Shown here: positions 1-9,703 of the stretch, in pieces
How positions within the stretch are numbered: position 1 is the stretch's first letter
How the letters are laid out: every line of letters starts with the position of its first letter
Made by a program: the position numbers and the translations under genes
NCBI GenBank assembly: GCA_025927495.1
Contig: JAICLH010000002.1
Span: forward strand, 1-47,606
Reading direction: 5' to 3'
Length of the DNA stretch: 47,606 nt
From: Gemmatimonadaceae bacterium
GTDB taxonomy: Bacteria; Gemmatimonadota; Gemmatimonadetes; Gemmatimonadales; Gemmatimonadaceae
The notes under the pieces: model-generated
Seen by the model: the letters and a program-made list of their open reading frames with translations, nothing else
Databases searched by the model: none
Told to the model about the DNA's origin: nothing

Positions 1-1
1 C

Positions 2-787
2 GCCGAGCAGGACCTGCTGGCGGCTGCCGGCAGCCAGCAGGCGGTCGATGCGAGTGACGTTCCCGGCGTCCCCGCCGGGACCGGCGATCTGGTCGCCGGT
101 GCCCGACGCCGTCTGTCGCTCCTGGATATCTCCGACGCACAGATCGAGGCCACACTGCGCACCGGGCGCGCGCCGCGGACGGTCACGCTGTACTCGCCGG
201 CGGACGGCGTGGTGATCGACAAGCGCGTCGTGCAAGGCCAGGCCGTTGCCGCGGGACAGGACCTCTACACGATCGCGGATCTCTCCGACGTGTGGGTCGA
301 CGTCCAGTTTCGCGCGTCCGACGCCGGCGTGGCGCGCGCCGGCGCGCCGGTCGACATTGCCGTGGTCGGCCTGCCTAACTGGAGGTTCGAGGGTCGGCTG
401 GCCTCCGTGTATCCCATGCTCGATACGGCCGCGCGCGCCATCCGGGCCCGCGTCACGGTTCCCAATCCGCACGGCGCGCTCAAGTTAGGCATGTACGCCA
501 CCGTGCGCATCCGGACCGGCGGCGGCGCCGTCGTCACGGTTCCCTCGTCCGCGGTGCTGCGGACCGGCGAACGCACCCTCGTGTTCGTCGACCAGGGCGG
601 CGGCCGCTTCGCACCGACCGCCATCAGGATCGGGCGCACGGGCGGTGACTACACCGAAGTGCTGTCGGGCCTCGAGCCCGGCCAGCGCGTCGTGACGTCC
701 GCTCAGTTCCTGCTCGACTCCGAGGCGAACCTCGATCACGTGATGCGATCCATGATCGGCCAGGCACCCGGGGAGATGACGCCATGA
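2..787 (+). CDS. cusB: RND efflux periplasmic adaptor, CusB-like; 5' truncated at window start
   Basis: Frame open from nt 2 (AEQDLLAAAGSQQAV...YSPADGVVIDKRVVQGQAVAAGQDLYTIADLSDVWVDVQF); ATGA overlap with downstream CusA-like gene. N-terminal part appears to be at 47147-47606. Confidence 0.88.
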   Translation, partial: AEQDLLAAAGSQQAVDASDVPGVPAGTGDLVAGARRRLSLLDISDAQIEATLRTGRAPRTVTLYSPADGVVIDKRVVQGQAVAAGQDLYTIADLSDVWVDVQFRASDAGVARAGAPVDIAVVGLPNWRFEGRLASVYPMLDTAARAIRARVTVPNPHGALKLGMYATVRIRTGGGAVVTVPSSAVLRTGERTLVFVDQGGGRFAPTAIRIGRTGGDYTEVLSGLEPGQRVVTSAQFLLDSEANLDHVMRSMIGQAPGEMTP

Positions 788-3700
788 GACTCATCCTGAC
801 GCGGCTGATCCAGTGGTCGGTGCGACACCGGCTGCTCGTCTGCGGCGTGTCCGTCGTGCTCGCCGTGGCTGGCGTCTGGGCGATGGTGCACACGCCGGTC
901 GACGCGATCCCCGACCTCTCGGATGTCCAGGTCATCGTCATGACGGAATGGCCCGGCCAGGCACCCCAAACCGTCGAGGATCAGGTCACGTACCCGTTGT
1001 CGGCCGAGATGCTCAAGGTGCCTAACGTGAAGGTCGTGCGCGGCATGAGTCAGTTCGGGTTGTCGGCGGTGTACATCGTGTTTGCCGACGGCACCGATCT
1101 GTACTGGGCTCGGAGTCGCGTGCTCGAGTATCTCAACGGTGTGCGGAGCAAGCTGCCGGCAGGCGCCGAGCCTGCTCTTGGGCCCGACGCGACCGGTGTA
1201 GGCTGGGTGATGCAGTACGTGGTGCGGGACACGACGGGCACCGTGGACCTCGCCTCGCTGCGCAGTCTCCAAGATTGGACCATTCGACCCGCGCTCACCG
1301 CGGTGCCGGGCGTGGCGGAAATTGCGTCGCTCGGCGGATTCGAGAAGCAGTATCAGGTCGTGGTGGATCCTGCCAAACTGCTCGCCTACGACATCCCGAT
1401 GCACGCGCTCACCGATGCGATTCAGAACGCCAACGCCGACGTGGGCGGGCGCGTGCTCGAGATGGCAGGAACCGAGTACGTGATTCGCGGCCGAGGGCGC
1501 TTCGCGACGCTGGATGACATTCGCAAGGTCGTCGTCAGAACGGGTGCCGGCGGCGCGCCGGTCACGGTGGGCGACGTGGCCGACGTGCAGTTAGGCCCGG
1601 AAATCCGGCGCGGCATCGCGGATCTCGACGGACGCGGCGAGGTCGTGACCGGCTGGGTGGTGATGCGATACGGGGCGAACCCACGCGAAGTGATCCGTGG
1701 CGTGAAGGCGAAGATGGCAGAGGTGCAGCGCACACTGCCGCACGGCGTCGTGTTCGCTGATGGCTACGACCGGTCGGGACTGATCGACGCAGCCATTCGG
1801 ACGCTGCGCGAGAAACTCGTCGAGGAGTCGATCATTGTCGCGCTCGTCGCCGTTCTCTTCTTGTTGCACGCGTCCAGCGCGCTCGTCGCGATCGTCACGC
1901 TGCCGCTTGGCGTGCTCATCGCGTTGTTCGCCATGCGTGTACTTGGATTGAGCGCGAACATCATGAGCTTGGGCGGTCTCGCGATCGCCATCGGCGCGAT
2001 GATCGACGCAGCCATCGTCATGGTGGAGAACCTCCACAAGCACATCGAACGCGCCACCCACGAAGGCCGGGATCCCGGTCCCTCCCGTTGGGCACTCGTC
2101 GTGGATGCGGCGAGCGAGGTCGGTCCGGCGCTCTTCATGTCGCTCCTCATCATCACGGTATCGTTCCTTCCCGTGTTCGCACTCCAGGCACAAGAGGGGC
2201 GCCTCTTCAAGCCGCTCGCGTGGACGAAGACACTCGCGATGGCCGCCGCCGCGCTGCTCTCGGTGACGCTGGTGCCGGTGATGATGGGTCTCTTCATCCG
2301 CGGCGGGGTGAAGCCGGAAACGTCGAACCCGATCAATCGCGGCCTCATTCGTGTCTATCGTCCGCTCATCGCGTTCGTGTTGCGCCACCGATGGTCGACG
2401 CTGTTGGGCGCGGCAGCCGTTCTGCTCGCCACGCTCTACCCGTGGTCCCGTCTCGGCAGCGAGTTCATGCCGCCGTTGAACGAAGGCTCGATCATGGACA
2501 TGCCCTCGCTCCTGCCCGGCATCGGTACGAGCGAAGCCAAGCTCGTGCTCACGCAGCGTGACGCCGCGCTGGCGCGCATTCCGGAAGTCGGTATGGTGTT
2601 AGGCAAAATCGGACGTGCCGAAACGGCCACCGACATGGCGCCGCTGTCGATGATCGAGACGATCGCTGTCCTCAAAGACCGCAGCGCGTGGCGCCACGGC
2701 GTGACGTACGATTCCATCGTCGCCGAGGCGAACAATACCGTACGCACGCCCGGGGTGGCGAACATGTGGTCGATGCCCATCAAGAACCGGCTCGACATGC
2801 TGGCCACGGGCATCAAGACACCCGTCGGCATCAAGATCTTCGGGCCGAACCTCGATACGCTCGACCGGATCGGTGCGCAGCTCGAAGGTCTTCTTCCGTC
2901 AGTCGCGGGGACGAACAGCGTATTCGCGGAGCGCGCGATGGGCGGCGAGTACCTGGACATCACCGTGGATCGGGATGCGGCTGCGCGCTACGGCCTCAAT
3001 GCCGGCGACGTCGAGATGGCGCTCGCGACCGCGGCGGGCGGGATGGAGGTGGGCCAGGTGATCGCGGGCCGGGAGCGCTATTCGGTGCTCGTGCGCTATC
3101 CGCGCGACCTGCGCGACACCCCCGAGAAAATCGCGGCCCTCCTGGTGGCCACGCCACGCGGCGCGTACGTCACGCTCGGAGCATTGGCCCACATCGGGAT
3201 CACGCGCGGGCCGACGCTCATCAAGTCCGAGAACGCGGCGCTCAACGACATTGTGTACGTCGACGCCCGCGGCCGCGACATCGGATCCTACGTCGCCGAC
3301 GCCCAACGCATCGTTAGGCAGCGAATCATCCTGCCGGCCGGCTACCGCCTCGAGTGGTCCGGGCAATTCGAAGCGTTGCAGCGCGCCGCCGCCCGCTTGC
3401 GGGTCGTGGTGCCGGTCACGCTCGCGATCATCTTTTTGCTGCTCTACGCAAACTTCGAGAGCGTGGCCGAGAGCGTGATCGTGATGCTGTCCCTGCCCTT
3501 CGCGCTGGTGGGCGGCGTATGGTTCATGTGGCTGCTCGGTTACCATCTGAGCGTCGCCGTGGCAATCGGCTTCATCGCGCTGGCGGGAGTAGCGGCGGAA
3601 ACGGGAGTCGTCATGCTCATCTATCTGGACCATGCATACCGCGCGCGTGCGCGCGGCCAGACTTTCGTGCGGCGCTCGGACGTGGACGCCGCAGTCACCG

Positions 3701-3924
3701 AGGGCGCGGTGGACCGTGTGCGCCCGAAACTCATGACCGTCATGGCCATCATGGCCGGGCTCGTCCCCATACTCTGGTCGCAGGGCACCGGCGCCGACGT
3801 CATGAAACGCATCGCCGCGCCCATGGTCGGCGGCATGCTGACGTCGACCGTGCTCACGCTCCTCGTGATCCCGGCCGTCTATTCGCTCTGGAAGGAGCGC
3901 GCATCGGCACGGCGCGACGTATGA
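784..3924 (+). CDS. cusA: Heavy-metal efflux RND pump, CusA/CzcA family
   Basis: 1046 aa; N-term TPVDAIPDLSDVQVIV, RND transmembrane segments; operon position after CusB-like adaptor. Confidence 0.95.
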   Translation: MRLILTRLIQWSVRHRLLVCGVSVVLAVAGVWAMVHTPVDAIPDLSDVQVIVMTEWPGQAPQTVEDQVTYPLSAEMLKVPNVKVVRGMSQFGLSAVYIVFADGTDLYWARSRVLEYLNGVRSKLPAGAEPALGPDATGVGWVMQYVVRDTTGTVDLASLRSLQDWTIRPALTAVPGVAEIASLGGFEKQYQVVVDPAKLLAYDIPMHALTDAIQNANADVGGRVLEMAGTEYVIRGRGRFATLDDIRKVVVRTGAGGAPVTVGDVADVQLGPEIRRGIADLDGRGEVVTGWVVMRYGANPREVIRGVKAKMAEVQRTLPHGVVFADGYDRSGLIDAAIRTLREKLVEESIIVALVAVLFLLHASSALVAIVTLPLGVLIALFAMRVLGLSANIMSLGGLAIAIGAMIDAAIVMVENLHKHIERATHEGRDPGPSRWALVVDAASEVGPALFMSLLIITVSFLPVFALQAQEGRLFKPLAWTKTLAMAAAALLSVTLVPVMMGLFIRGGVKPETSNPINRGLIRVYRPLIAFVLRHRWSTLLGAAAVLLATLYPWSRLGSEFMPPLNEGSIMDMPSLLPGIGTSEAKLVLTQRDAALARIPEVGMVLGKIGRAETATDMAPLSMIETIAVLKDRSAWRHGVTYDSIVAEANNTVRTPGVANMWSMPIKNRLDMLATGIKTPVGIKIFGPNLDTLDRIGAQLEGLLPSVAGTNSVFAERAMGGEYLDITVDRDAAARYGLNAGDVEMALATAAGGMEVGQVIAGRERYSVLVRYPRDLRDTPEKIAALLVATPRGAYVTLGALAHIGITRGPTLIKSENAALNDIVYVDARGRDIGSYVADAQRIVRQRIILPAGYRLEWSGQFEALQRAAARLRVVVPVTLAIIFLLLYANFESVAESVIVMLSLPFALVGGVWFMWLLGYHLSVAVAIGFIALAGVAAETGVVMLIYLDHAYRARARGQTFVRRSDVDAAVTEGAVDRVRPKLMTVMAIMAGLVPILWSQGTGADVMKRIAAPMVGGMLTSTVLTLLVIPAVYSLWKERASARRDV

Positions 3925-4541
3925 TGTCCCATGATCGCGAGGCGATGGTCCGGCGCGGCTTGCGGTTGAACTACCTGACGCTTGCGTACAATACGCTCGA
4001 GGCGATCCTGTCGCTCGCCGCGGCCGTTCGCTCCGGCAGCATCGCGCTCATGGGCTTTGGTTTCGACAGCGTCATCGAAGTCGCGGCCAGCGGTGCCGCG
4101 CAGTGGCGCCTCCGCGCCGACGCCGATCGCGCGAGGCGGGCGCGCGTCGAGCGCCGCACGGCGCAGATCATCGCGGGGTCGTTTCTCCTGTTAGGCATCT
4201 ATGTCCTCGCCGACAGCATCACATCGCTGTGGCGGCGCGAGCAACCGCAACGCAGTATCCTGGGCCTGGTCGTGTTGGGCGTTTCTGTCGTCGTCATGCC
4301 CGTGCTGGCGCGCGCCAAGCGGCGCGTGGCGCTTCGCGTGGACAGCGTCGCGCTGTCGGGCGAGGCCGCACAGACATCGCTGTGCGCGTACCTCTCGGCA
4401 ATCGCACTCGCCGGCGTCGGGCTGAATGCCTGGCTCGGCTGGTGGTGGGCGGACCCGGTCGCCGCTCTGGCCATGGTGCCGATCATGGCGCGCGAGGCGG
4501 CCGAAGGCTTGCGCGGCCGCCGCTGTTCGGACGGTTGCTAG
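3921..4541 (+). CDS. Cation-efflux (CDF-like) transmembrane protein
   Basis: MMSHDREAMVRRGLRLNYLTLAYNTLEAILSLAAAVRSGSIALMGFGFDSVIEV...; start overlaps cusA stop; the track ORF from 3354 runs antecedent out-of-frame cusA sequence into this gene. Confidence 0.8.
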   Translation: MMSHDREAMVRRGLRLNYLTLAYNTLEAILSLAAAVRSGSIALMGFGFDSVIEVAASGAAQWRLRADADRARRARVERRTAQIIAGSFLLLGIYVLADSITSLWRREQPQRSILGLVVLGVSVVVMPVLARAKRRVALRVDSVALSGEAAQTSLCAYLSAIALAGVGLNAWLGWWWADPVAALAMVPIMAREAAEGLRGRRCSDGC

Positions 4542-4616
4542 TCTCGCTGTTCGGAAGTACGGTGACGTAGAGTGCCTCGGAATGCACCGGACGAACTGAG
4601 TTGAGCCGATTGAGCG

Positions 4617-5349
4617 GGCAACTCCCCGTGGTCCGTCATGCGTTGTTCGTGTCGTGCTTTCCTACCCGTCGTCCGTGTGCGTTGTTCGTGATCAGTGCTT
4701 ATCCGGGCGAAAATGATGTGACCGGAGCCCGACCGATGATGGACTGCCCCGCGAGACGGCCATTATCCGCCCATGCAAGATTTCCACAATCTTCGCGCCT
4801 GGAACGAAGCGAACAGCCTCGCGATCTCGATCAAGCGGCTCACGAGCGGATTTCCGAAGGCTGACTACGGCTCGCTGCGGAGCCAAATGGTGCGTGCCGC
4901 GGAGTTGATCGCCGACAACATCGCCGAAGGGTGCGGCGCAGCGACGAACGCCGAGTTCGCACGCTACCTGGATATGGCCATCAAGTCTTCGTCGGAGCTC
5001 GAGAACCAGATCGAGCGCACCCACGGGTATGGCCTGACACGCGATCGGGACCGTCAGCGTCTTGCGGGCCACGTGTGCGACGTGCGGAAAATGACGTGGG
5101 GGCTGCACAAGAAGGTGCTCGCCGCTCCCCAGAACCCCGCTCGGCCTTAGTAGCCGCTCACGGCCGTCGCCGGATGACGAACACTGAAGGACGGACCACG
5201 GGTAGGAAAGCACGCAACGAACAACGACTGACGGACCACCTCCCGCGCCACACTGCGCCTCGGTGGTGCGGTCGATCGCTTGAATGAGCCGCAGATGCTC
5301 TCAATCTCCTCCCGTCGACACGTTTCGTCGCCGCGCTTCGGAACAGGAC
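4617..5349. mobile_element. IVS-like element copy A: long imperfect inverted repeat flanking a four-helix-bundle gene, plus ~100-bp right tail
   Basis: Left arm 4628-4706 and right arm 5170-5239 are reverse complements (about 44/49 over the best block, including TCGTTGTTCG and CGTGCTTTCCTACCCGT). Arms and tail recur at 25644-25937 without the ORF. Confidence 0.75.
4773..5150 (+). CDS. Four-helix-bundle protein (23S rRNA intervening-sequence protein / S23 family, Avd-like fold)
   Basis: MQDFHNLRAWNEANSLAISIKRLTSGFPKADYGSLRSQMVRAAELIADNIAEGCGAATNAEFARYLDMAIKSSSELENQIE, a typical family signature. Confidence 0.9.
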   Translation: MQDFHNLRAWNEANSLAISIKRLTSGFPKADYGSLRSQMVRAAELIADNIAEGCGAATNAEFARYLDMAIKSSSELENQIERTHGYGLTRDRDRQRLAGHVCDVRKMTWGLHKKVLAAPQNPARP

Positions 5350-5352
5350 TCC

Positions 5353-6060
5353 CTAGTCGACCGAAAACGCCCGCCGGAACGCATCGACCGCCGGCGGTCC
5401 CGAGCCCGTTCCTTCGTCGTGCTTGAAGTACACGTAGGCCTCGGCCCACGGCAGCCCGCCCAGCTTCCCGGCCCAACCGCCTAACGCAGCGTCGTCGTAG
5501 TCCAGCCGGTGCAGCCGCGCATACCCCCACGGCGCCGTCGCTACCACCGGCGACGCGAATTCCGGCTGCTCCGTGATGCACATCGCGATTCCCCGCCCCC
5601 GCAGCACCTCGTACACCTCATCCTCGAACCACGTGGGATTGCGGAACTCGATCGTGAACTTTCTGTCGTGCGGCAGCGTGTCGACGAACGCCCGGAGCCG
5701 CGGCACGTCCTTCTTCAAGTTAGGCGGCAGCTGAAAGAGCACCGGGCCTAACCGGCCGCCCAACACCGACGTGTTCGCGAGCAGAAATTCCACCGCGCTC
5801 GCGCATTCCGGTTTGAGCCGCGCGTGGTGCGTGATCCGCTGGCTCGCCTTGATCGCGAACGTGAACTGCTCCGGCACCTGCGCGGCCCATTCCCGCAGCA
5901 CGTGCTCCTTCGGCAGCCGGTAAAACGTGTTGTTGATCTCGACGCTCGGAAACTTCCCCGCGTAGAAGCCGAGCATGCCGTCGTCCTTCAAGTCATCCGG
6001 GTAGAACGAGCCCTTCCATTCCTTGAACGCGTACCCGCTCGTCCCCGCGATCAACTTCAC
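5353..6060 (-). CDS. DUF72 domain protein (YecE-like)
   Basis: MKLIAGTSGYAFKEWKGSFYPDDLKDDGMLGFYAGKFPSVEINNTFYRLP; start overlaps the Ku stop. Confidence 0.92.
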   Translation of the reverse strand: MKLIAGTSGYAFKEWKGSFYPDDLKDDGMLGFYAGKFPSVEINNTFYRLPKEHVLREWAAQVPEQFTFAIKASQRITHHARLKPECASAVEFLLANTSVLGGRLGPVLFQLPPNLKKDVPRLRAFVDTLPHDRKFTIEFRNPTWFEDEVYEVLRGRGIAMCITEQPEFASPVVATAPWGYARLHRLDYDDAALGGWAGKLGGLPWAEAYVYFKHDEGTGSGPPAVDAFRRAFSVD

Positions 6061-6887
6061 GACGCCTTTCTCCCCTTCTTCTCCGGCTTGTGTGACTTCT
6101 CCGCGCCGGCTTCCGCCGTTCCGGATAGGCTCGCCTTGAGCGCTTCCATGAGATCGATGATCTTGCCGCCCGTCTCCGGCGCCGCCTCGGCCGTGATCTC
6201 CTGGCCCGCCACCTTGCGTTCGATGGTCTCCAGCACGCGCTCGCGCACCGTGTCCTTGTACTTGGTCGGTTCGAACACGTCGTTCGACGTCTGCTCGATC
6301 AACTGCTTGGCCAGCGCCAACTCGGCCGGCTTCACGTCGCCTTCGGGGATCGTCACTTCGGTGGTTGGCCTAACTTCGTCGGCGTAATGCAGCTGCTCCA
6401 TCACGATCACGCCGTTGAGCGGACGCAGGAGCACCAGGTACTGCTGGCCGCGTGCCGCATACTGCCCGAGCGCCGCGCGACCCGTGTCCTTGAGCGCAGC
6501 CGCGAGGAGCCGGTAGGCGCGGTCGCCTCCCTTGTCGGGGCCCAGGTAGTACACCTTCTCGAGATATTCGCGATCCACCTTGGCGAGCGGGACGAATTCG
6601 ATGACGTCGATGGTCGCCGTCGCCTTTTCCTCGAGCGCCTTGAGCTCTTCCGGCGACAGGATCACGTACTGATCCTTGGCGAACTCGTAGCCCTTCACCG
6701 TTTCGTCGCGCGGGACGATGTCGCCATCCTTCGAGCAGACGTATTGTTGCTTGAGGCGCGACCCGCACTTCTTGTGCAGCATATTGAACGAAATGCTGGC
6801 CTTGGACTCCGACGACGAATACAAATTCACGGGTACAGACACGAGGCCGAACGAGATCGTGGCAGCCGCAATTGGACGAGCAGGCAT
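6057..6887 (-). CDS. ku: Ku DNA end-binding protein (NHEJ)
   Basis: MPARPIAAATISFGLVSVPVNLYSSSESKASISFNMLHKKCGSRLKQQYVC...; start reset to MPARP from the longer track ORF. Confidence 0.95.
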   Translation of the reverse strand: MPARPIAAATISFGLVSVPVNLYSSSESKASISFNMLHKKCGSRLKQQYVCSKDGDIVPRDETVKGYEFAKDQYVILSPEELKALEEKATATIDVIEFVPLAKVDREYLEKVYYLGPDKGGDRAYRLLAAALKDTGRAALGQYAARGQQYLVLLRPLNGVIVMEQLHYADEVRPTTEVTIPEGDVKPAELALAKQLIEQTSNDVFEPTKYKDTVRERVLETIERKVAGQEITAEAAPETGGKIIDLMEALKASLSGTAEAGAEKSHKPEKKGRKAS

Positions 6888-6895
6888 AGAAGAAC

Positions 6896-6925
6896 GGGGA
6901 ATAGGGAATGGGGAATAGGGAATAG
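6896..6925. repeat. Tandem 14-bp repeat (GGGGAATAGGGAAT x2 + AG), i.e. four RGGGAAT heptads
   Basis: ggggaatagggaat ggggaatagggaat ag between divergent ku and ligD. Confidence 0.9.
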
Positions 6926-6960
6926 TCCCGCAGGGGAAAGTTCCGTTGCCCGGGGTCGAC

Positions 6961-9603
6961 ATGGCAAGTGCCGACGACGTACCCTCGCAGGCTGACAATC
7001 TCAGCACCTACCGAGCCAAGCGGTCGACCGACAGGACGCCCGAGCCGTTTGGGACGGTGTCGGCCGTACCTGGACATCTGTTCGTCGTGCACAAGCACGC
7101 GGCGCGGCAGCTCCACTTCGACTTGCGCCTCGAAATGGACGGCGTCCTGCGCTCGTGGGCGGTACCGAAAGGCCCGTCCTACGATACCAACGACAAGCGG
7201 CTGGCGGTCAAAGTGGAGGACCATCCGCTCGAGTACGGCGACTTCGAGGGGATCATTCCCGCCGGCAACTACGGCGCCGGCGGCGTGATCGTGTGGGACC
7301 GCGGCGAATGGGTGCCGCTCGAGGATTGGCGCGAGGGGCTCGAGAAAGGCAAGCTGCTGTTCGAGCTCAAGGGCTACAAGCTCCACGGCAAATGGACGCT
7401 CGTGAAGATCAAGAAGAGCGAGCGCGATTGGCTGCTCATCAAGGAGCGCGACGCATACGTAAAGACGCCCGGCGACCAGTTCCCCGAAGAATCCGTGCTG
7501 TCCGGCCTAACGGTGGAAGAAGTGAAGGCCGGCGGCCTCAAGACCAAGGGCGAATCGGTCCGCGTCGAGCTCGACGACACCGCGGCCAGGCGCGGGCGCG
7601 TCGATCCGCGCACGGTCGAGGTGATGCTCGCCGAGCCGTCCGACAGGATCTTCACGCGCGACGAGTGGATCTTCGAGCTCAAGCTCGACGGGTACCGGTT
7701 GATCGCGAGCAAGCAGCACGGCGAGCCGCTCCTCCTCACCCGCAACGGCAACGACTACACGGCCGTGTTTCCCGAGATCGCAAAGTCGATCGCGGCGCTT
7801 CCGTTAGACAGTTGCATCGTGGACGGCGAGGTGGTGGTGCTCGACCCACAGGGCAAGCCGAGCTTCGCCCGCCTGCAGCAGCGCGGACGGCTCACGTCGG
7901 CGCTCGACATCAAGCGCGCGGCGGTGGAGCTGCCGGCGACGTTCTACGTATTCGACTTCCTCGCGTTCGACGATTTCGACCTGCGGCCGCTGCCGCTCCA
8001 CCAGCGCAAGGCGCTCTTGGCCGAGACGATGCCGAAGTTAGGCGCGGTGCGCGTGCTCGACCACATCGAGCGCGAAGGCGAGCGATTCCTGGAACAGGTG
8101 GCAGCGCTCGGGCTGGAGGGCGTGATCGCCAAGCGCGCGGACGCCAAGTATCGCGGCGGTCGCACGGACGCGTGGCTCAAGATCAAAGCGGAGAAGACCG
8201 GCGATTTCGTGATCGTCGGCTACACGGCACCGAAAGGCGGACGCGGCCACTTTGGCGCGCTGCAGTTGGCCGACCTGGTGAACGGCACCCTCACGTACGC
8301 CGGCCGCGCAGGCACGGGCTTCAACGATGACCTGTTAGGCGAAATCGGCGCGATGCTCGAACCGATCGTGCGCCGCGATCCGCCCTGTGCCGGTCCGGCC
8401 GTCGAGCCCGGGGCGGAGCCGAGGCCGTCGACGGAGATTCCCGAGACGAAGACCACGACCTGGGTCGAGCCCAAGTACGTCTGCGAGGTGCGCTTTCGCG
8501 AGTGGACGCCCGATGGCGTGCTGCGGCATCCCGCGTTTCTGCGCTTGCGGCCCGACAAGGATCCCGAGGACTGCGACCGGCAAGGCTGGAGCGCGGCGCC
8601 AAGCATCGGCGCGAACGGCGAGACGCCTGCGCACGGCGGCGGCGATGGGAAAGCGGCGCCGCCGCCGGTCGCACCGCAACCCGAAGAGAAGACGTTCAAT
8701 TTCTCCAACCTCAAGAAGGTGTATTGGCCGGCCGAGCGGTACACGAAGAATGACCTCATCGAGTACTATCGCGCGGTGTCGGCGTGGCTCCTGCCCTATC
8801 TGCGCAACCGGCCCGTCGTGATGACGCGATACCCGGACGGCATCGACGGGAAGATGTTCTACCAGAAGGATGCGCCGGAATTCGCACCGCGCTGGATCCG
8901 CACGATCCCCATCTGGAGCGAGGACACGCAGCGCGAGATCCGCTATTTCGTGTGCGACGATGAGGAGTCCCTGCTCTACATCGCCAACCTCGGCTCCATT
9001 CCGCTGCACATCTGGGCGAGCCGCGTCGGATCGCTCGAGCAGCCCGACTGGTGCGTGATCGACCTCGATCCGAAAGAAGCACCCTTCTCCGATGTCGTGC
9101 GCGCCGCGATCGTGCTGCGCCGCCTGTGCGAGTCGATCGAGCTGCCGAGCTACGTGAAGACGACGGGCAAGACGGGGTTGCACATCATGCTGCCGTTAGG
9201 CCGCCAGGTGACGTACGCGCAGTCGCGCACGTTAGGCGAGCTCCTGGCGCGCGTGGTGTTACGCGAGAGCCACGGGTACGCGACGATCATCCGGCACGTG
9301 ACCAAGCGTGGCGACAAGGTCTACCTCGACTACCTGCAGAATCGCCACGGCCAGACCATCGTCGCCCCGTTCAGCGTCCGGCCCCTGCCCGGGGCCACGG
9401 TGTCGATGCCGCTCGAGTGGGATGAGGTGAACGACACGCTCGACCCGAAGACGTTCACGATTCGCAACGCGCTCGAGCGGATGGAGCGCATGGGCGCCGA
9501 TCCGTGCGCGCCCGTGCTCGAGGAGAAGCCGGACCTGGGCGCCATCCTGCAGCGGCTGTCGGCCGTGCTGGCGCAGGGACACGACCCGGCCGAGGAGTCG
9601 TGA
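6961..9603 (+). CDS. ligD: Multifunctional ATP-dependent DNA ligase LigD (phosphoesterase-ligase-polymerase order)
   Basis: PE domain FVVHKHAARQLHFDLRLEMDGVLRSWAVPKG; ligase motif FELKLDGYRL; POL domain YTKNDLIEYYRAVSAWLLPYLRNRPVVMTRYPDGIDGKMFYQKDAP. Start 6961 or 6946. Confidence 0.95.
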   Translation: MASADDVPSQADNLSTYRAKRSTDRTPEPFGTVSAVPGHLFVVHKHAARQLHFDLRLEMDGVLRSWAVPKGPSYDTNDKRLAVKVEDHPLEYGDFEGIIPAGNYGAGGVIVWDRGEWVPLEDWREGLEKGKLLFELKGYKLHGKWTLVKIKKSERDWLLIKERDAYVKTPGDQFPEESVLSGLTVEEVKAGGLKTKGESVRVELDDTAARRGRVDPRTVEVMLAEPSDRIFTRDEWIFELKLDGYRLIASKQHGEPLLLTRNGNDYTAVFPEIAKSIAALPLDSCIVDGEVVVLDPQGKPSFARLQQRGRLTSALDIKRAAVELPATFYVFDFLAFDDFDLRPLPLHQRKALLAETMPKLGAVRVLDHIEREGERFLEQVAALGLEGVIAKRADAKYRGGRTDAWLKIKAEKTGDFVIVGYTAPKGGRGHFGALQLADLVNGTLTYAGRAGTGFNDDLLGEIGAMLEPIVRRDPPCAGPAVEPGAEPRPSTEIPETKTTTWVEPKYVCEVRFREWTPDGVLRHPAFLRLRPDKDPEDCDRQGWSAAPSIGANGETPAHGGGDGKAAPPPVAPQPEEKTFNFSNLKKVYWPAERYTKNDLIEYYRAVSAWLLPYLRNRPVVMTRYPDGIDGKMFYQKDAPEFAPRWIRTIPIWSEDTQREIRYFVCDDEESLLYIANLGSIPLHIWASRVGSLEQPDWCVIDLDPKEAPFSDVVRAAIVLRRLCESIELPSYVKTTGKTGLHIMLPLGRQVTYAQSRTLGELLARVVLRESHGYATIIRHVTKRGDKVYLDYLQNRHGQTIVAPFSVRPLPGATVSMPLEWDEVNDTLDPKTFTIRNALERMERMGADPCAPVLEEKPDLGAILQRLSAVLAQGHDPAEES

Positions 9604-9703
9604 CCGCCTCGCACCAGCGCCGCACGTCCACGCGGCGACACAGGATTGCCCTTTTCGGCGCGGCGAGGCAAGATGTCGGTCCCCTCCATATCTTCCGTTG
9701 GGC

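Noticed and set aside
1591-2388. Long antisense ORFs over cusA, ligD, hyf, ADOP and cusC regions (e.g. 1591-2388, 8335-9183, 45873-47306)
   Set aside because: Low-complexity R/H/D/G-rich translations opposite recognisable conserved genes; typical high-GC shadow ORFs.
3354-3920. Extended N-terminus of the CDF-like ORF (track ORF 3354-4541)
   Set aside because: This part is out-of-frame cusA sequence; homology begins at the ATG at 3921 overlapping the cusA stop.
4617-5349. Diversity-generating retroelement (Avd-like protein)
   Set aside because: No reverse transcriptase, template repeat or variable repeat seen nearby; the flanking repeats are inverted, and the protein also fits the rRNA IVP family.
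7155-8330. Same-strand alternative-frame ORFs over ligD (7155-8330) and the CHASE3 kinase (25982-27643)
   Set aside because: They overlap conserved proteins in a different frame and have Arg/Gly/Ala-rich non-protein-like composition.
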